From Candidatus Enterococcus ferrettii (GTDB lineage: Bacteria > Bacillota > Bacilli > Lactobacillales > Enterococcaceae): a DNA stretch of 55,656 nucleotides. The notes beneath the pieces are model-generated. The model saw only the letters and a list, made by a program, of their open reading frames with translations, was not told the DNA's origin and ran no database searches. The stretch is taken from NCBI RefSeq assembly GCF_017377655.1, contig NZ_JAFREL010000044.1, positions 1-55,656 of the forward strand, in the 5' to 3' direction. Of the stretch, positions 18,824-27,735 are shown piece by piece. The position numbers and the translations under genes were made by a program. How positions within the stretch are numbered: position 1 is the stretch's first letter; each line of letters begins with the position of its first letter.

Positions 18824-19933
18824 TTAGGCTATCGAGTGCTCTAAACGCTCAATAATTATAAACCGTTGTTCCAGCATAGCATCTATATAAACATCTAATG
18901 TCATTTTCGTCGAAGCATGGCCTAATAACGCACTCACAGAGGCAATATCCCCATTCGCTTCAATGCAGCGTGTCGCAAACGTATGACGCAATTGATGAAA
19001 ATGGATACCTTCTAGACCAGCCATCGTTCTTACTTGATGGAAATGGTAAGTCAACAGACGCGGTTCACACGGTTTTCCTTGTGTATGCATGACAAATGGG
19101 CCTTTAGCTCTTTTGCGCTGCGTTCTCAGCTTGCTCAACAACAACTTAGTCAAGGGAACTACTCGGACGGAAGCCTCTGTTTTAGTATCCGAATAACACA
19201 ACTGAGTCTTCTGTTCTTTAAGCGATACACTAATTCGCTGATAAGTATGATCCACTCGGACTATTCCTTGTTCAAAATCGATGTTTTCCCAACGTAAAGC
19301 CGCAATCTCACCAATTCTTAAACCTGCATACAAGGCAAGAAGCACGGGTAATTCACTCTTCGAATCGAGAGTCTTTGAGGTACGTTCTAATTGTCGCTGT
19401 TCAGATAAGGTCAGTGCTTTTACACGAGTACGTTTGACGCGAGGCAATTGAATAGTGTCACAAGGATTGTTTTTTAATAGCCCTTGTTTCACCGCTTCTT
19501 TTAAGCATTGACTCACCATACGAAACAAGACTTGAATTGTACTCGGTGCTAAATTTTGTTTCCTCCATTGTGTAATCAGTTGTTGGATATTGGAAGTTTC
19601 CAGTCCATTTAGTGGGTGAAAACCAATAATTGGATACACATACTTTGCTAGTTTATGGGTATAACTTGCATGGGTCGAGGGCCTAATAGTCTCTTGAATG
19701 AGCGAAAGCCACGAGCGTGACCAATCGATAACAGGTATTGCACTGCGTCCGTTCATTTCACTGATCGTTTGGTACTTCACTTTAAGGGCATAAAGCTTTT
19801 GCCGGACATCCTGGTAACTCTGGCTATAGACATATCCATATTTTATTCGTCCAGTTTCCTTTCTTCCTTTTTCGTAGCGTCCTTCCCAACGCCCATCTTT
19901 ACGTTTATAAATATTTTCTCCACGACGACTCAT
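18824..19933 (-). CDS. Tyrosine recombinase / site-specific integrase
   Basis: 369 residues, ATG 19933 with AAGGAG. The N-terminal arm-binding region is of AP2-like type (MSRRGENIYKRKDGRWEGR), followed by a SAM-like core-binding domain (about 70-165) and a catalytic domain. The catalytic set is complete: Arg in LRIGEIAAL (about 205), HQLRHTFATR (His and Arg about 313-316), His in LLGHAS (about 339), Tyr in TLDVYID (about 348). No excisionase gene, phage gene or tRNA gene lies next to it. It sits between two WxL gene sets, so it may have brought one of them in, or it may act on local DNA such as an invertible promoter. Neither is shown by the sequence. Confidence 0.9.
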   Translation of the reverse strand: MSRRGENIYKRKDGRWEGRYEKGRKETGRIKYGYVYSQSYQDVRQKLYALKVKYQTISEMNGRSAIPVIDWSRSWLSLIQETIRPSTHASYTHKLAKYVYPIIGFHPLNGLETSNIQQLITQWRKQNLAPSTIQVLFRMVSQCLKEAVKQGLLKNNPCDTIQLPRVKRTRVKALTLSEQRQLERTSKTLDSKSELPVLLALYAGLRIGEIAALRWENIDFEQGIVRVDHTYQRISVSLKEQKTQLCYSDTKTEASVRVVPLTKLLLSKLRTQRKRAKGPFVMHTQGKPCEPRLLTYHFHQVRTMAGLEGIHFHQLRHTFATRCIEANGDIASVSALLGHASTKMTLDVYIDAMLEQRFIIIERLEHSIA

Positions 19934-20192
19934 AAATAGACCACTCCTTAAAGTTAAAATATTGACGGCTCAACAGACGGCGATTACTTTACGTGATAAA
20001 ACAAAAATAATCACTGAATGTGTACAAATATCTAGAAAAAATGTGAAATAAGATGAATAAAATTAATTTTGACTTAAAAAACAGTTGAAATAGGAACGAA
20101 AGAAAGCTATACTCAGTATGTAAATGATTGTTAGAAGCAATTCAATCAGTAAAAATACTGACACTTTCCTGTTTTTAAATAGAACAAGACAA

Positions 20193-20230
20193 AAACCATT
20201 AAGCTCGAGATCTAGCTTAACGGTTTTTTT
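20193..20230. terminator. Bidirectional hairpin terminator
   Basis: Arms AACCATTAAGCT and AGCTTAACGGTT around CGAGATCT, with A-run before and T-run after, so it works in both directions. It separates the recombinase region from WxL locus 2, which ends at 20363. Confidence 0.75.
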
Positions 20231-20362
20231 TACGGGGATATTTATAGTCATAACGCTTTCATAAGTTTTTAGTAACTAGTTTTTAAAAGCATACTTTTAT
20301 GTCTCAAAAAGGCGGCGTATTTCGTCCGCCTTATATACTATTTAGTTCTGTAGTAATACTCA

Positions 20363-21385
20363 TCATGCTTTGCTTTTATTGGATTTTTTTAACTTCCAAA
20401 ATATCAGCAGGAGAATAACTATCACGATCAAAATTATGATTAAAATTTTCATATTCAAAAGATCTGTTTTATCGATAACTACTTCGTTCACTTCATCGGC
20501 CTCTTTGGAGGTGATGGCAAAATGCTTATCAAACATCCATTGATTGCTCTTTTTATCATTAATTGTTAGCTTCATTCGATAGTCACCAGGAATCAGCTTT
20601 TCTCCATCCCAATCAATCGCAAATTTATACAAAGAGTTTGGCGCCATCTGCAGTTCTTTATAAGATTTCGTTTTTACTATTTTCCCGCTTTTGTCATCTT
20701 TTATTTCGACTTTATAGTCTAATTTTCCGTAAGATTCCATTTGAGGATTCAAAAGCTCTACAACGACACTTGTTTTTCCAAATGATACTGCTGGTGTGAT
20801 CTTCTTCAATTGAACCTCACGTTTAAGTTCATCATCATGCTCGGTCAATCTTAGTCCAAGAATATAGCCATATTGGTTTGAGATTCCTGTTTGCTCTTCC
20901 GATACTTTTGTTACTTTTATTCCTGACAAGATTTCTCCTTTAAAGGCTTCAGCTGGCATCGAGATTTGAATAGGGATCTTTTTAATACTTTGCTTTGGAA
21001 CGGTAACTTCTTTCGTACAGCTTGCGATCTTGTCTATCTTAAATTTATCTTTCAGGTTATAGGTTTTATTGTCCTCTGAGTAGTCAATAAACCCCTGATT
21101 ATTCGTATATGCTTGATTCAATTCAATTTTAAATTTCAAGTCTTTTGGTGACGTATTTGCTATAACAAACTCGATTGTTTGCTTCTGTCCCGGGATCATG
21201 CGTAAGTTAAAAAAGGAGTCTTTGTCGCCGATTTGATTTTCTGGCAGAACAGCATAAATATGGTATCCAACATCGTTCTGAGCGGAATCACTTGTTTGTT
21301 CCGCATGAGCGTGAGGTGCGACTATAACGGATAGAAAACAAATAAAAATCAGTGATAAAACGGACGTAACTGTTTTTTGTTTCAT
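20363..21385 (-). CDS. WxL-interacting protein (DUF916-DUF3324), locus 2
   Basis: The start chosen is ATG 21385 (MKQKTVTSVL), which opens a proper signal peptide; in-frame codons up to 34 residues earlier lack this. About 340 residues. DUF916 (NDVGYHIYAVLPENQ, then YTNNQGFIDYSE) spans about 30-140 and DUF3324 (FKGEILSGIKV, then MAPNSLYKFAIDW) about 150-280. One membrane helix (ILIIILIVIVILLLIFW) and a Lys-rich tail end it. It is the last gene of WxL locus 2 and a paralogue of 16604-17701. The two differ clearly in sequence, so this is not a recent duplication. Confidence 0.9.
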   Translation of the reverse strand: MKQKTVTSVLSLIFICFLSVIVAPHAHAEQTSDSAQNDVGYHIYAVLPENQIGDKDSFFNLRMIPGQKQTIEFVIANTSPKDLKFKIELNQAYTNNQGFIDYSEDNKTYNLKDKFKIDKIASCTKEVTVPKQSIKKIPIQISMPAEAFKGEILSGIKVTKVSEEQTGISNQYGYILGLRLTEHDDELKREVQLKKITPAVSFGKTSVVVELLNPQMESYGKLDYKVEIKDDKSGKIVKTKSYKELQMAPNSLYKFAIDWDGEKLIPGDYRMKLTINDKKSNQWMFDKHFAITSKEADEVNEVVIDKTDLLNMKILIIILIVIVILLLIFWKLKKSNKSKA

Positions 21386-21417
21386 TGATATACCTACTTT
21401 AAAATTATAATATAAAG

Positions 21418-21443
21418 AAAAGCTGCGAAACATCGCAGCTTTA
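21418..21443 (-). terminator. Hairpin between short WxL gene and WxIP gene, locus 2
   Basis: Arms AAAGCTGCGA and TCGCAGCTTT with loop AACA, starting at the WxL stop codon and followed on the minus strand by a T-rich stretch. It resembles a partial terminator placed as in locus 1, again between the WxL gene and its partner. Confidence 0.65.
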
Positions 21444-22037
21444 TTTTGCATCAGGAGTATTGTATAGCTGATAAGTAATTGTGCCACTTAACTTATCGTT
21501 TGCTTTAAGTTCGCGGTTTGTATCAGTAAATTTGATATCCACACTGGTTACAGCAGTTTCAATCAAACCAGTATTGTTCTCTGCTGTTTTATCAGCCTCA
21601 GCTTTTGCGACAATCCCGGTTGCTCCAGTCCCCACAAGTTCTGTATCATTAATTTTAAAATTATTTACAGGTAGCTTAGACGTTTTCCCTTCTAATGCTA
21701 AGTTGTTGTCTGTTACTTGTGCTTTCACTGACCAGTCACGTTGAATTCTGTCATTGAAGACATCAATTGAATCATCAAGTGTTGCACTTGTTTCAACTTG
21801 TTGTCCTTGCAATTTCGTTGAAAAGTCATAAGCTTCAGGAACTTTTTCCAATGTTAAATATTTTTGATCTGGATCTGTTGGATCAAGTGGATCAGTTGTA
21901 TCATCATTATCCTTGATCTCAATGTTTGCTGGTGTTTCCTTCGTTTGATTTACCACCTCGTCTGCACTAGCAACCGAACTAAAAGATAATCCTAATAAAA
22001 TCGTGCTCACAACTGAAATCCATACCTTTTTTTTCAT
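21441..22037 (-). CDS. Short WxL-domain cell-surface protein, locus 2
   Basis: 198 residues with signal peptide ending ASA (about residue 25), a Thr/Asp/Pro linker (DDTTDPLDPTDPD), and a WxL-type domain. The first motif is RDWSVKAQV. The closing motif reads GTITYQLYNT, with Tyr in place of Trp, so it is a diverged member. It should still be a secreted peptidoglycan-binding protein. It lies between the LPxTG gene and the WxIP gene of the same locus. Confidence 0.85.
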   Translation of the reverse strand: MKKKVWISVVSTILLGLSFSSVASADEVVNQTKETPANIEIKDNDDTTDPLDPTDPDQKYLTLEKVPEAYDFSTKLQGQQVETSATLDDSIDVFNDRIQRDWSVKAQVTDNNLALEGKTSKLPVNNFKINDTELVGTGATGIVAKAEADKTAENNTGLIETAVTSVDIKFTDTNRELKANDKLSGTITYQLYNTPDAK

Positions 22038-22244
22038 TTTTTACACTCTCCATTTTCTAATTTTTTGTTTCATCTAATGTGCGTACCTCAATAAGTTGGT
22101 GCACGTACATTTATAGAACCGTCAATTAAAATATTGATATAAGAAAGCCTGCTTTTCTTATCTAGAATCCATAGATTGAATTTTCCAAACATTTTTTCTC
22201 CTTTCCATTTCTCCGACTTTTATATTGCCCATAAACTTGCAGCT

Positions 22245-22577
22245 TTAATCCTTAAAGTCAGCTCTCATCTTATATCTCCTGTTTACAATGATGAGTATTG
22301 CGAGAACCATCACTATTCCGATAGAAGCTAGCGGCGATTTCTTTTCACCGGTTAGTGGAAGGCTCTTCGTTTCTTCTACGTTCTTGATAGTTTGATCGTT
22401 TCCAGCTGAAGGACTATTTTTATCTGTCTTTTTGTCACTATCAACTGTCTTAGCCTCATCAATTTTAATGATTATCTTTGAATGATTAGAAGCCTCCACT
22501 GCACGTCCACTGAGTCCAACACAAAGCGTTAAGGTCAGCATCGTAAAAAGAATTACACTTAACAACTTTTTGATCAT
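22245..22577 (-). CDS. Small LPxTG-anchored protein, locus 2
   Basis: 110 residues, ATG 22577 with GAGGAAA. A signal segment (LSVILFTMLTLTLCVGLSG) is followed by a Lys/Asp-rich stretch and the sorting signal SLPLTGEKK, then a hydrophobic helix and basic tail. It begins 17 bases after the large adhesin stop codon, so the genes are co-transcribed. The counterpart in locus 1 is at 16220-16579; both are almost entirely signal, linker and anchor. Confidence 0.85.
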   Translation of the reverse strand: MIKKLLSVILFTMLTLTLCVGLSGRAVEASNHSKIIIKIDEAKTVDSDKKTDKNSPSAGNDQTIKNVEETKSLPLTGEKKSPLASIGIVMVLAILIIVNRRYKMRADFKD

Positions 22578-22594
22578 ATTGGTTTCCTCTCAAA

Positions 22595-25342
22595 TTATTC
22601 TGGTTCATATGTTTGGTTTAACGTCCACTGTATTTTAATTGCAGCCTCATATTTTCCAATTGAAAGATACTTATCACTTTTTAATAGCACTCCCGCGTCA
22701 TTGCCTAAATGCATTTGATTTGCGAACCCATTTTGAACAGAAGCCAGTTTGTCCATAATTTTGAGTCCTGATGAAGGAGCTGATTCTGGAATTGAGGTGC
22801 TTGTTCCTGCGCTGTCTTTCCAGATCATATCTACATCAGAAAATGGTGCGGAACCGTCTGATTTAATAATTGAAACTGATACATACCAATCATTTGCAGG
22901 TGCCTCTCGGCTGTCTAATACCTCTAGGTCAAGATTGTTTCCCTCATCCCTTTTCATGACACCTTTTGTTTCTCCGATTGTCCTATTCGTCCAATTCAAT
23001 TTAGTTGGGGCCTTAGATAGTTGAACTGAGCCCAGTACATTTAAAACAAACGAAAGCTGATTTGGAGCATTCGTCGAACCATTCTCTGTGAGCTGTAAAA
23101 CGAACGTGTTGCTTCCATACTTTATTAGTGAGGTTGGAATCGTCATAGTTTTTTCCTTAGTATCTGTTGTGGCTGCTCCATTATTAAGCGTCCCTTGTTC
23201 GATAATTCCGTCTGACTTTATTAGCGTATAGTTCAGTGTCGAATTAGCTGTTCCTCCTCTGTAATAAAATGGCAGAGCATATCCTCCCTCACTGAGTGCG
23301 GAACGATCGATTGTTTTTTCCAATGTTGTTAATTCTTCTTTATTCGACCAAGATACATTCAAAGAAGGACTTATATTTTTAAGCCAGAAATAAGTGGGAC
23401 TTCCTGTTAAGTAGTCATACGATCCTGCCGCGGGATTAATCGTTATCAAACTAGCTGAAAATGAATCCTTTATATCGGAAGAAATATCGTCTTTGGACTT
23501 TATCGTCGATTCAATCTCAACCACGTCCCCTTGTTTGATTTCCTTTGGAATGTACAAACTAAATCTCCCATTGACATTCGTTGTTGGGACAAAAGAGCCG
23601 ATACTTTCATCATTCACCTTGACCGTGGATTCTTTAAGTGTGCTCATATCAACTTGATCAGGGCTTACCTCTCCTTCGTACAAAAGGTAGGGACTTGTAT
23701 AGTCCAATTGTTTCACTGTCGCTACCGTTTCAAATCGAACAGAATCCCCTTTTTTAGCATATTTCTGTTTACTATCATCATCTTCACTTACACTTATGTT
23801 TTGCCCGGTAGAATCGTAAATTTGATTTTTCGCTTCATAATCTAATGGGACAGGAACATCCGCGAAGACCATTTTTACCGCACCTTCACTCGCTCCATTT
23901 GCTGCCGTAAATCCCCAGTAAGATTTAGAATCGTTAGCACTGAGTTTTAATTCAGAGGAAAGATCACTCCAAGGAACACTTGTGACATTTGTTTGATTGC
24001 CAGTAACTGGATTTCTTAAATAATACTGGAAAGTTTTAGTAGGGAAATCAAAACTAAAATTAAACTCATACCAAGTTCCATCCTGAACATTTGATCCGAT
24101 AGAGTTATTCAAATATCTCAGTGCATAATGATTTGTCTTCGCTGCTCTGCCAGAACCAATCAGTGGAAACCAATCATTTTCATCACTAATCACCCCTAAC
24201 ATACTCTTAGAGATTGGACCATATGTTTTTTCTAAATTGCCAGGAAAAGCAAATGCCATATGAGGACTAACGTTTTCTCGTGGAAGCTGACTTGGAGTAA
24301 CATCATAAGAATAAGGAAAACGCTGGTTCCCATTTGTATACATATCAAACTCAACCGTAAATGAGTTGCCGATTGCATCCGCGTTCGGGTATTTTCGAAC
24401 CCCCCACACTGTAGTGGCGCTGCTGGAACCATAAGCCCCTAAATTTTGTCCATCCTTTCCTTGATCCCTTGCTTTTGTCAGAGCCTGCGTTTTTTGCGGA
24501 TCATTATGAATAGTAAAGGTAAATCCGTCAGCTTGCGCGGTTCCGAAATTAACATACATCCTGCCTTTAAAGGACTTTGAAAAATCCAAACGATTATTCT
24601 CTAATGACCACATAGCTACCCAATTGTTTTTCCCTTGAACGGTTATTTCATGGTACGGCATTCCGTTATTAATCGTTCCACTAGGCATAATCGGTTTAAC
24701 ATTAAACCCTATTCCACCAACTGGACTGTCAAATAAACCATTAATCAACTGACCGCCCTCCGGTATTTCTGGACTCCCCTTACCAAGATCACCTGCTCTT
24801 GGTTCCATTGCTTCGTTTGACGAATTGTCTTGAGAGATTTCGTCAGACGAGTTGTCACTAGAAGACGAAGTGGTTTGTTCAGTTGACTGTTCTTCGGAGG
24901 TATTACTTGATTGCTCGCTTTGTAAATCATTCGTTTGTGCAACTTCTTCTGTAGAAGGAATCGTGTTGGATGAATCCAGCCTAAATTTTTTCCCACCCTT
25001 AAAATACGAAATATACTCCACACAAGTTGAAGTGACTTCTTCGTCAAATTTCAAAGTCAGATTTTTTTGTTCGTCTAGGTCTAATTGTTCAATTTCATTT
25101 CTCTTGTCCGCTAATTTCTCTTTCGCCTCTGCTGTCAAACCGACCTGTATCATGCTGATAGCATCACCAGCTTTTAGTAATTTAACTACCTGTGATGTAG
25201 AACTCTCCTCTTCCACCATGACTTGGATATCATCATTTCTTAGCTCATACTTAATATTTTCCGCATAAATCGTTTTTTGCGGAAAAATAAAACCAACAGT
25301 TGCTACTGAAGCGAAAAAAAAGATTGCTAACAGTTTCCTCAC
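22595..25342 (-). CDS. Large WxL surface protein with lectin-like domain
   Basis: 915 residues. GTG 25342 follows AAGGGGG at a good distance; the ATG two bases upstream is out of frame and stops at once. A signal peptide (1-28) is followed by a Ser/Glu/Asn-rich linker (about 130-185). A region from about 190 to 500 resembles L-type lectin-like domains of bacterial adhesins (GFTFTIHNDPQ, SFTVEFDMYTNG, TWYEFNFSFDF), then come beta-rich modules. The C-terminus is a WxL domain (NDWYVSVSI as a diverged first motif, closing IKIQWTLNQTYEPE). It is probably a wall-attached adhesin that binds glycans. First gene of WxL locus 2, whose order (large adhesin, LPxTG, short WxL, WxIP) differs from locus 1. 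Confidence 0.9.
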   Translation of the reverse strand: MRKLLAIFFFASVATVGFIFPQKTIYAENIKYELRNDDIQVMVEEESSTSQVVKLLKAGDAISMIQVGLTAEAKEKLADKRNEIEQLDLDEQKNLTLKFDEEVTSTCVEYISYFKGGKKFRLDSSNTIPSTEEVAQTNDLQSEQSSNTSEEQSTEQTTSSSSDNSSDEISQDNSSNEAMEPRAGDLGKGSPEIPEGGQLINGLFDSPVGGIGFNVKPIMPSGTINNGMPYHEITVQGKNNWVAMWSLENNRLDFSKSFKGRMYVNFGTAQADGFTFTIHNDPQKTQALTKARDQGKDGQNLGAYGSSSATTVWGVRKYPNADAIGNSFTVEFDMYTNGNQRFPYSYDVTPSQLPRENVSPHMAFAFPGNLEKTYGPISKSMLGVISDENDWFPLIGSGRAAKTNHYALRYLNNSIGSNVQDGTWYEFNFSFDFPTKTFQYYLRNPVTGNQTNVTSVPWSDLSSELKLSANDSKSYWGFTAANGASEGAVKMVFADVPVPLDYEAKNQIYDSTGQNISVSEDDDSKQKYAKKGDSVRFETVATVKQLDYTSPYLLYEGEVSPDQVDMSTLKESTVKVNDESIGSFVPTTNVNGRFSLYIPKEIKQGDVVEIESTIKSKDDISSDIKDSFSASLITINPAAGSYDYLTGSPTYFWLKNISPSLNVSWSNKEELTTLEKTIDRSALSEGGYALPFYYRGGTANSTLNYTLIKSDGIIEQGTLNNGAATTDTKEKTMTIPTSLIKYGSNTFVLQLTENGSTNAPNQLSFVLNVLGSVQLSKAPTKLNWTNRTIGETKGVMKRDEGNNLDLEVLDSREAPANDWYVSVSIIKSDGSAPFSDVDMIWKDSAGTSTSIPESAPSSGLKIMDKLASVQNGFANQMHLGNDAGVLLKSDKYLSIGKYEAAIKIQWTLNQTYEPE

Positions 25343-25542
25343 ATAAAATCCCCCTTAAATAGGAATGATTAACACGTTTAATGATACTCTATTGATTTAA
25401 TAAATAGAGACAATTTATTTTATGAAATTCAAAAAAAAAAGAACTGTCTTTAAATTAGATTCTGTTACAAAGATTTTTAATAAGTTATTTTCAAGGTGAA
25501 GCAGCTTTTAAATAACATTTAGAGGGATTAGGATGTATTAAT

Positions 25543-25977
25543 TTAAAAGAATACAATTTTAGAAAGACGTGATTGTCGTAGCCATTGCCTGCTATCTTCT
25601 TTATAATCTCAGCTATCGAGAAGTTCAAGAAATTCTATATAATCGTGGCATTAACGTTTGACATACATCTATACACCGCTAGATACAATAATACGGCTAA
25701 ATTCTCTTTCAAATTTGGAAAAAGAAAAATCGACAATCTTTTTATTAGTTTAAGGTGGATAAAACCTATATTAAAATCAAAGGAAAATGTCATTATTTAT
25801 ACCGTGCGATTGACACAGACGGACTGAATTTAGATATTTTTCTAAGTAAAAAACGAGATACGGAAACTACGTATGTATTTTTGAAACGATTAAAGAAACA
25901 ATTATGAGAACCAAAGGTTCTAGCAACCGATAAAGCGTCTTCAAGAAAATACAAAAATCTGACTTATAGATGTTCAG
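25543..25977 (+). mobile_element. Decayed IS6-family transposase remnant
   Basis: Plus-strand fragments in different frames match the N-terminal half of IS6/IS1216-type transposases: CYLLYNLSYREVQEILYNRG, then KVDKTYIKIKGKCHYLYRAI with DTDGLNLDIFL and YVFLKRLKKQL, then EPKVLATDKASS. A stop and frame changes separate the pieces, and the C-terminal half is missing. The remnant abuts the truncated IS1182 copy at about 25977, so one element cut into the other. Confidence 0.8.
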
Positions 25978-27185
25978 CCTCTTCAACATACGTTGCCCAA
26001 ACATGTCGATTGATTACTTTCTGATGTTTTGCACTCATTTAGTAACAGGCACAACATACACTTTTTCGGATCTGATTTGTACTTGCGATACTCTTTGCAA
26101 TTAACGGTAGAAAAGGTCAATTCTTGGTTGCCGGGACATAGATAACAATCATAATATTCATCATTGACATACAGTTTTAAGGAGAGAAATTCCTCTTTTC
26201 CTTTTGATCTTGTATAGGATAATACTGGTCGTACATGGGTCTGTGAAGAAAAACGGGTGAGCATTGGCGTTTTATAGGCAGCATCAGCTACCACATGTTT
26301 CATTTCAAGAAAGCCTCGTTTAACTTTTTTGACCAGTTGAACCGCAGCTTGGCTATCATGAATGTTTCCGGATGTAACCACCACATCTAATACAAATCCA
26401 TGCTCATCACAAGCCGTATGCGTAGGGTAGGCAAAGTGCTTTTCTCGTTCGCCTTTCACGTTGTAGCCACTTTCTGGATCGGCATTACTAATTCCCTGAT
26501 CGGTCAACTCACTTCCCATGTCCCATATAAAAGGGCGTTTGCCTTCTTTTTGGCGTTGTACATTAATCTCATCTTCTAACTCATCTTGAAAAGCCTTCGC
26601 TTCTATATAAGTCATTTCCTTTGTAAATCGATGTTTATTTGCATTGGCTTTAATATGTGTAGAATCCATATAAATAGTCTCATCTGTTACGAAACCAGCC
26701 TTAACGGCTTGTTACAAAATATAGGAAAAGCTTTCTTCAAAAATTGTTGTCTGAGCAAAACGTCGAACATAATTCTTACCGAAGGTAGAGAAATACGGGA
26801 TATGATCCATAGATCCTAAGCCTAAAAACCAGCGATAGGCCATATTCGTCTCGACTTCTTTGATTGCTTGCCTCATTGAACGAATACCAAAAAGGTATTG
26901 GATGAACACTGATTTGATCAGAATAATTAGGTCGTTTCTTGGACATCCTAAAGTAGAATAGGTTAGTTCAACAATTGGATAAATAAGACTAAAATCAATT
27001 GCTGCATCGATCTTTCGAACCAAATGATTTTGAGGAACTAACTCATCCTTGGTCAGCATAGTAAACTGATTACGTCCATTCACAAATTGTTTAGACATCA
27101 TGGCAATCACTTCTTGTATTCGCTTTCTATTCTAATAAAAAAAACTGTAGACTTCATCTCTTTTGAGGACTTTGTCTACAGTCTG
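25978..27185 (-). mobile_element. Decayed IS1182-family insertion sequence, copy 2
   Basis: Its right end carries TTTGTCTACAG next to the palindrome at 27187. The minus-strand transposase is in two pieces. 26712-27110 (MSKQFVNGRNQFTMLTKDEL, FGIRSMRQAIKEVETNMAYR) is the N-terminal dimer/DNA-binding part. 25983-26669 starts MDSTHIKANANKHRFTKEM and holds GNIHDSQAAVQLV and VADAAYKTPM of the DDE domain and the Cys motifs CYLCPG and CMLC. The 3' end of the gene and the left terminus of the element are missing where the IS6 remnant begins. Same orientation as copy 1 at 2685-3835. Confidence 0.85.
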
Positions 27186-27186
27186 A

Positions 27187-27209
27187 CAGCCTATGCTTGA
27201 GCATAGGCT
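27187..27209. repeat. Right copy of the 23-bp palindromic repeat
   Basis: Identical to 2659-2681, directly beyond the end of IS1182 copy 2. The broken macro-domain gene ends 14 bases further on, so here the palindrome would be the terminator of the minus-strand operon. Confidence 0.8.
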
Positions 27210-27222
27210 GCTTTCTTCATTT

Positions 27223-27603
27223 CTATTCCTTTAATTTCTCAAAAATCGTCAGCCAGCTTTCGCGAATCACGACAATATTCACCTGCAGGTCTTCATTTTC
27301 CTTGCGAGAAGCTACCTCATAAAGAATTCGTGCTGCTTCCTCGCCATGATTCCCGTCGCGATAAATGGGGCCAACTGTATGAATCACGTATTAGGCATTC
27401 AGCTTGTAGCCTGGAGTAATCACAGCTGTCCCTGTAGGCGTTCCGCCGATCTGAGTCATCGCCTTACCCAACTCTGGACCTGCTGCACGATTGATTGCGC
27501 CATCCACTCCACCGCCAGGAATCAGCTGAGCATTTGCCGCATTTACGATTGCATCCACATGGAAATCTAGTTTGGTAATGTCTCCCAGGATAAGTTGAAT
27601 CAT
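27223..27603 (-). pseudogene. Macro-domain protein, broken by TAA and internal deletion
   Basis: ATG 27603 has AAAGGAG. The start [20 protein letters not shown] and [20 protein letters not shown] are the hallmark ADP-ribose-binding motifs of macro domains (YmdB type). A TAA at 27391-27393 replaces the codon before YVIHTVGPIYRDG, which continues in the same frame. Shortly after NHGEEAA the frame jumps to a sequence equivalent to the last helix. The usual AFPxISTGVYGYP block, about 40 residues, is absent, so there is also an in-frame deletion. Intact relatives remove ADP-ribose from proteins or hydrolyse O-acetyl-ADP-ribose. It is the last gene after the ADP-ribosylglycohydrolase, which fits a shared ADP-ribose theme. 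Confidence 0.85.
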
Positions 27604-27735
27604 GAACTTGTCTCCTTTCAATAACTGCCTTGTTTTTTCTTTTATAATACTCGCATTAGTAGTTAATTGCTATTGGTTTAGTCAATGAAAAAGCGGTCCA
27701 CAGCTCACTCGTGCGGACCGCTATAAAGTGTTTTT

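Noticed and set aside
20063..20251. 62-codon minus-strand frame
   Set aside because: It spans a bidirectional terminator hairpin and has no start signal.
24852..25268. 138-codon open frame antisense to the lectin-like WxL gene
   Set aside because: Ser/Cys-rich product caused by the mirrored linker; no ribosome site.
2659..27209. Block read as an active composite transposon
   Set aside because: Both IS copies are broken and copy 2 lacks one terminus, so it cannot move now on its own transposase; only a past event is claimed.
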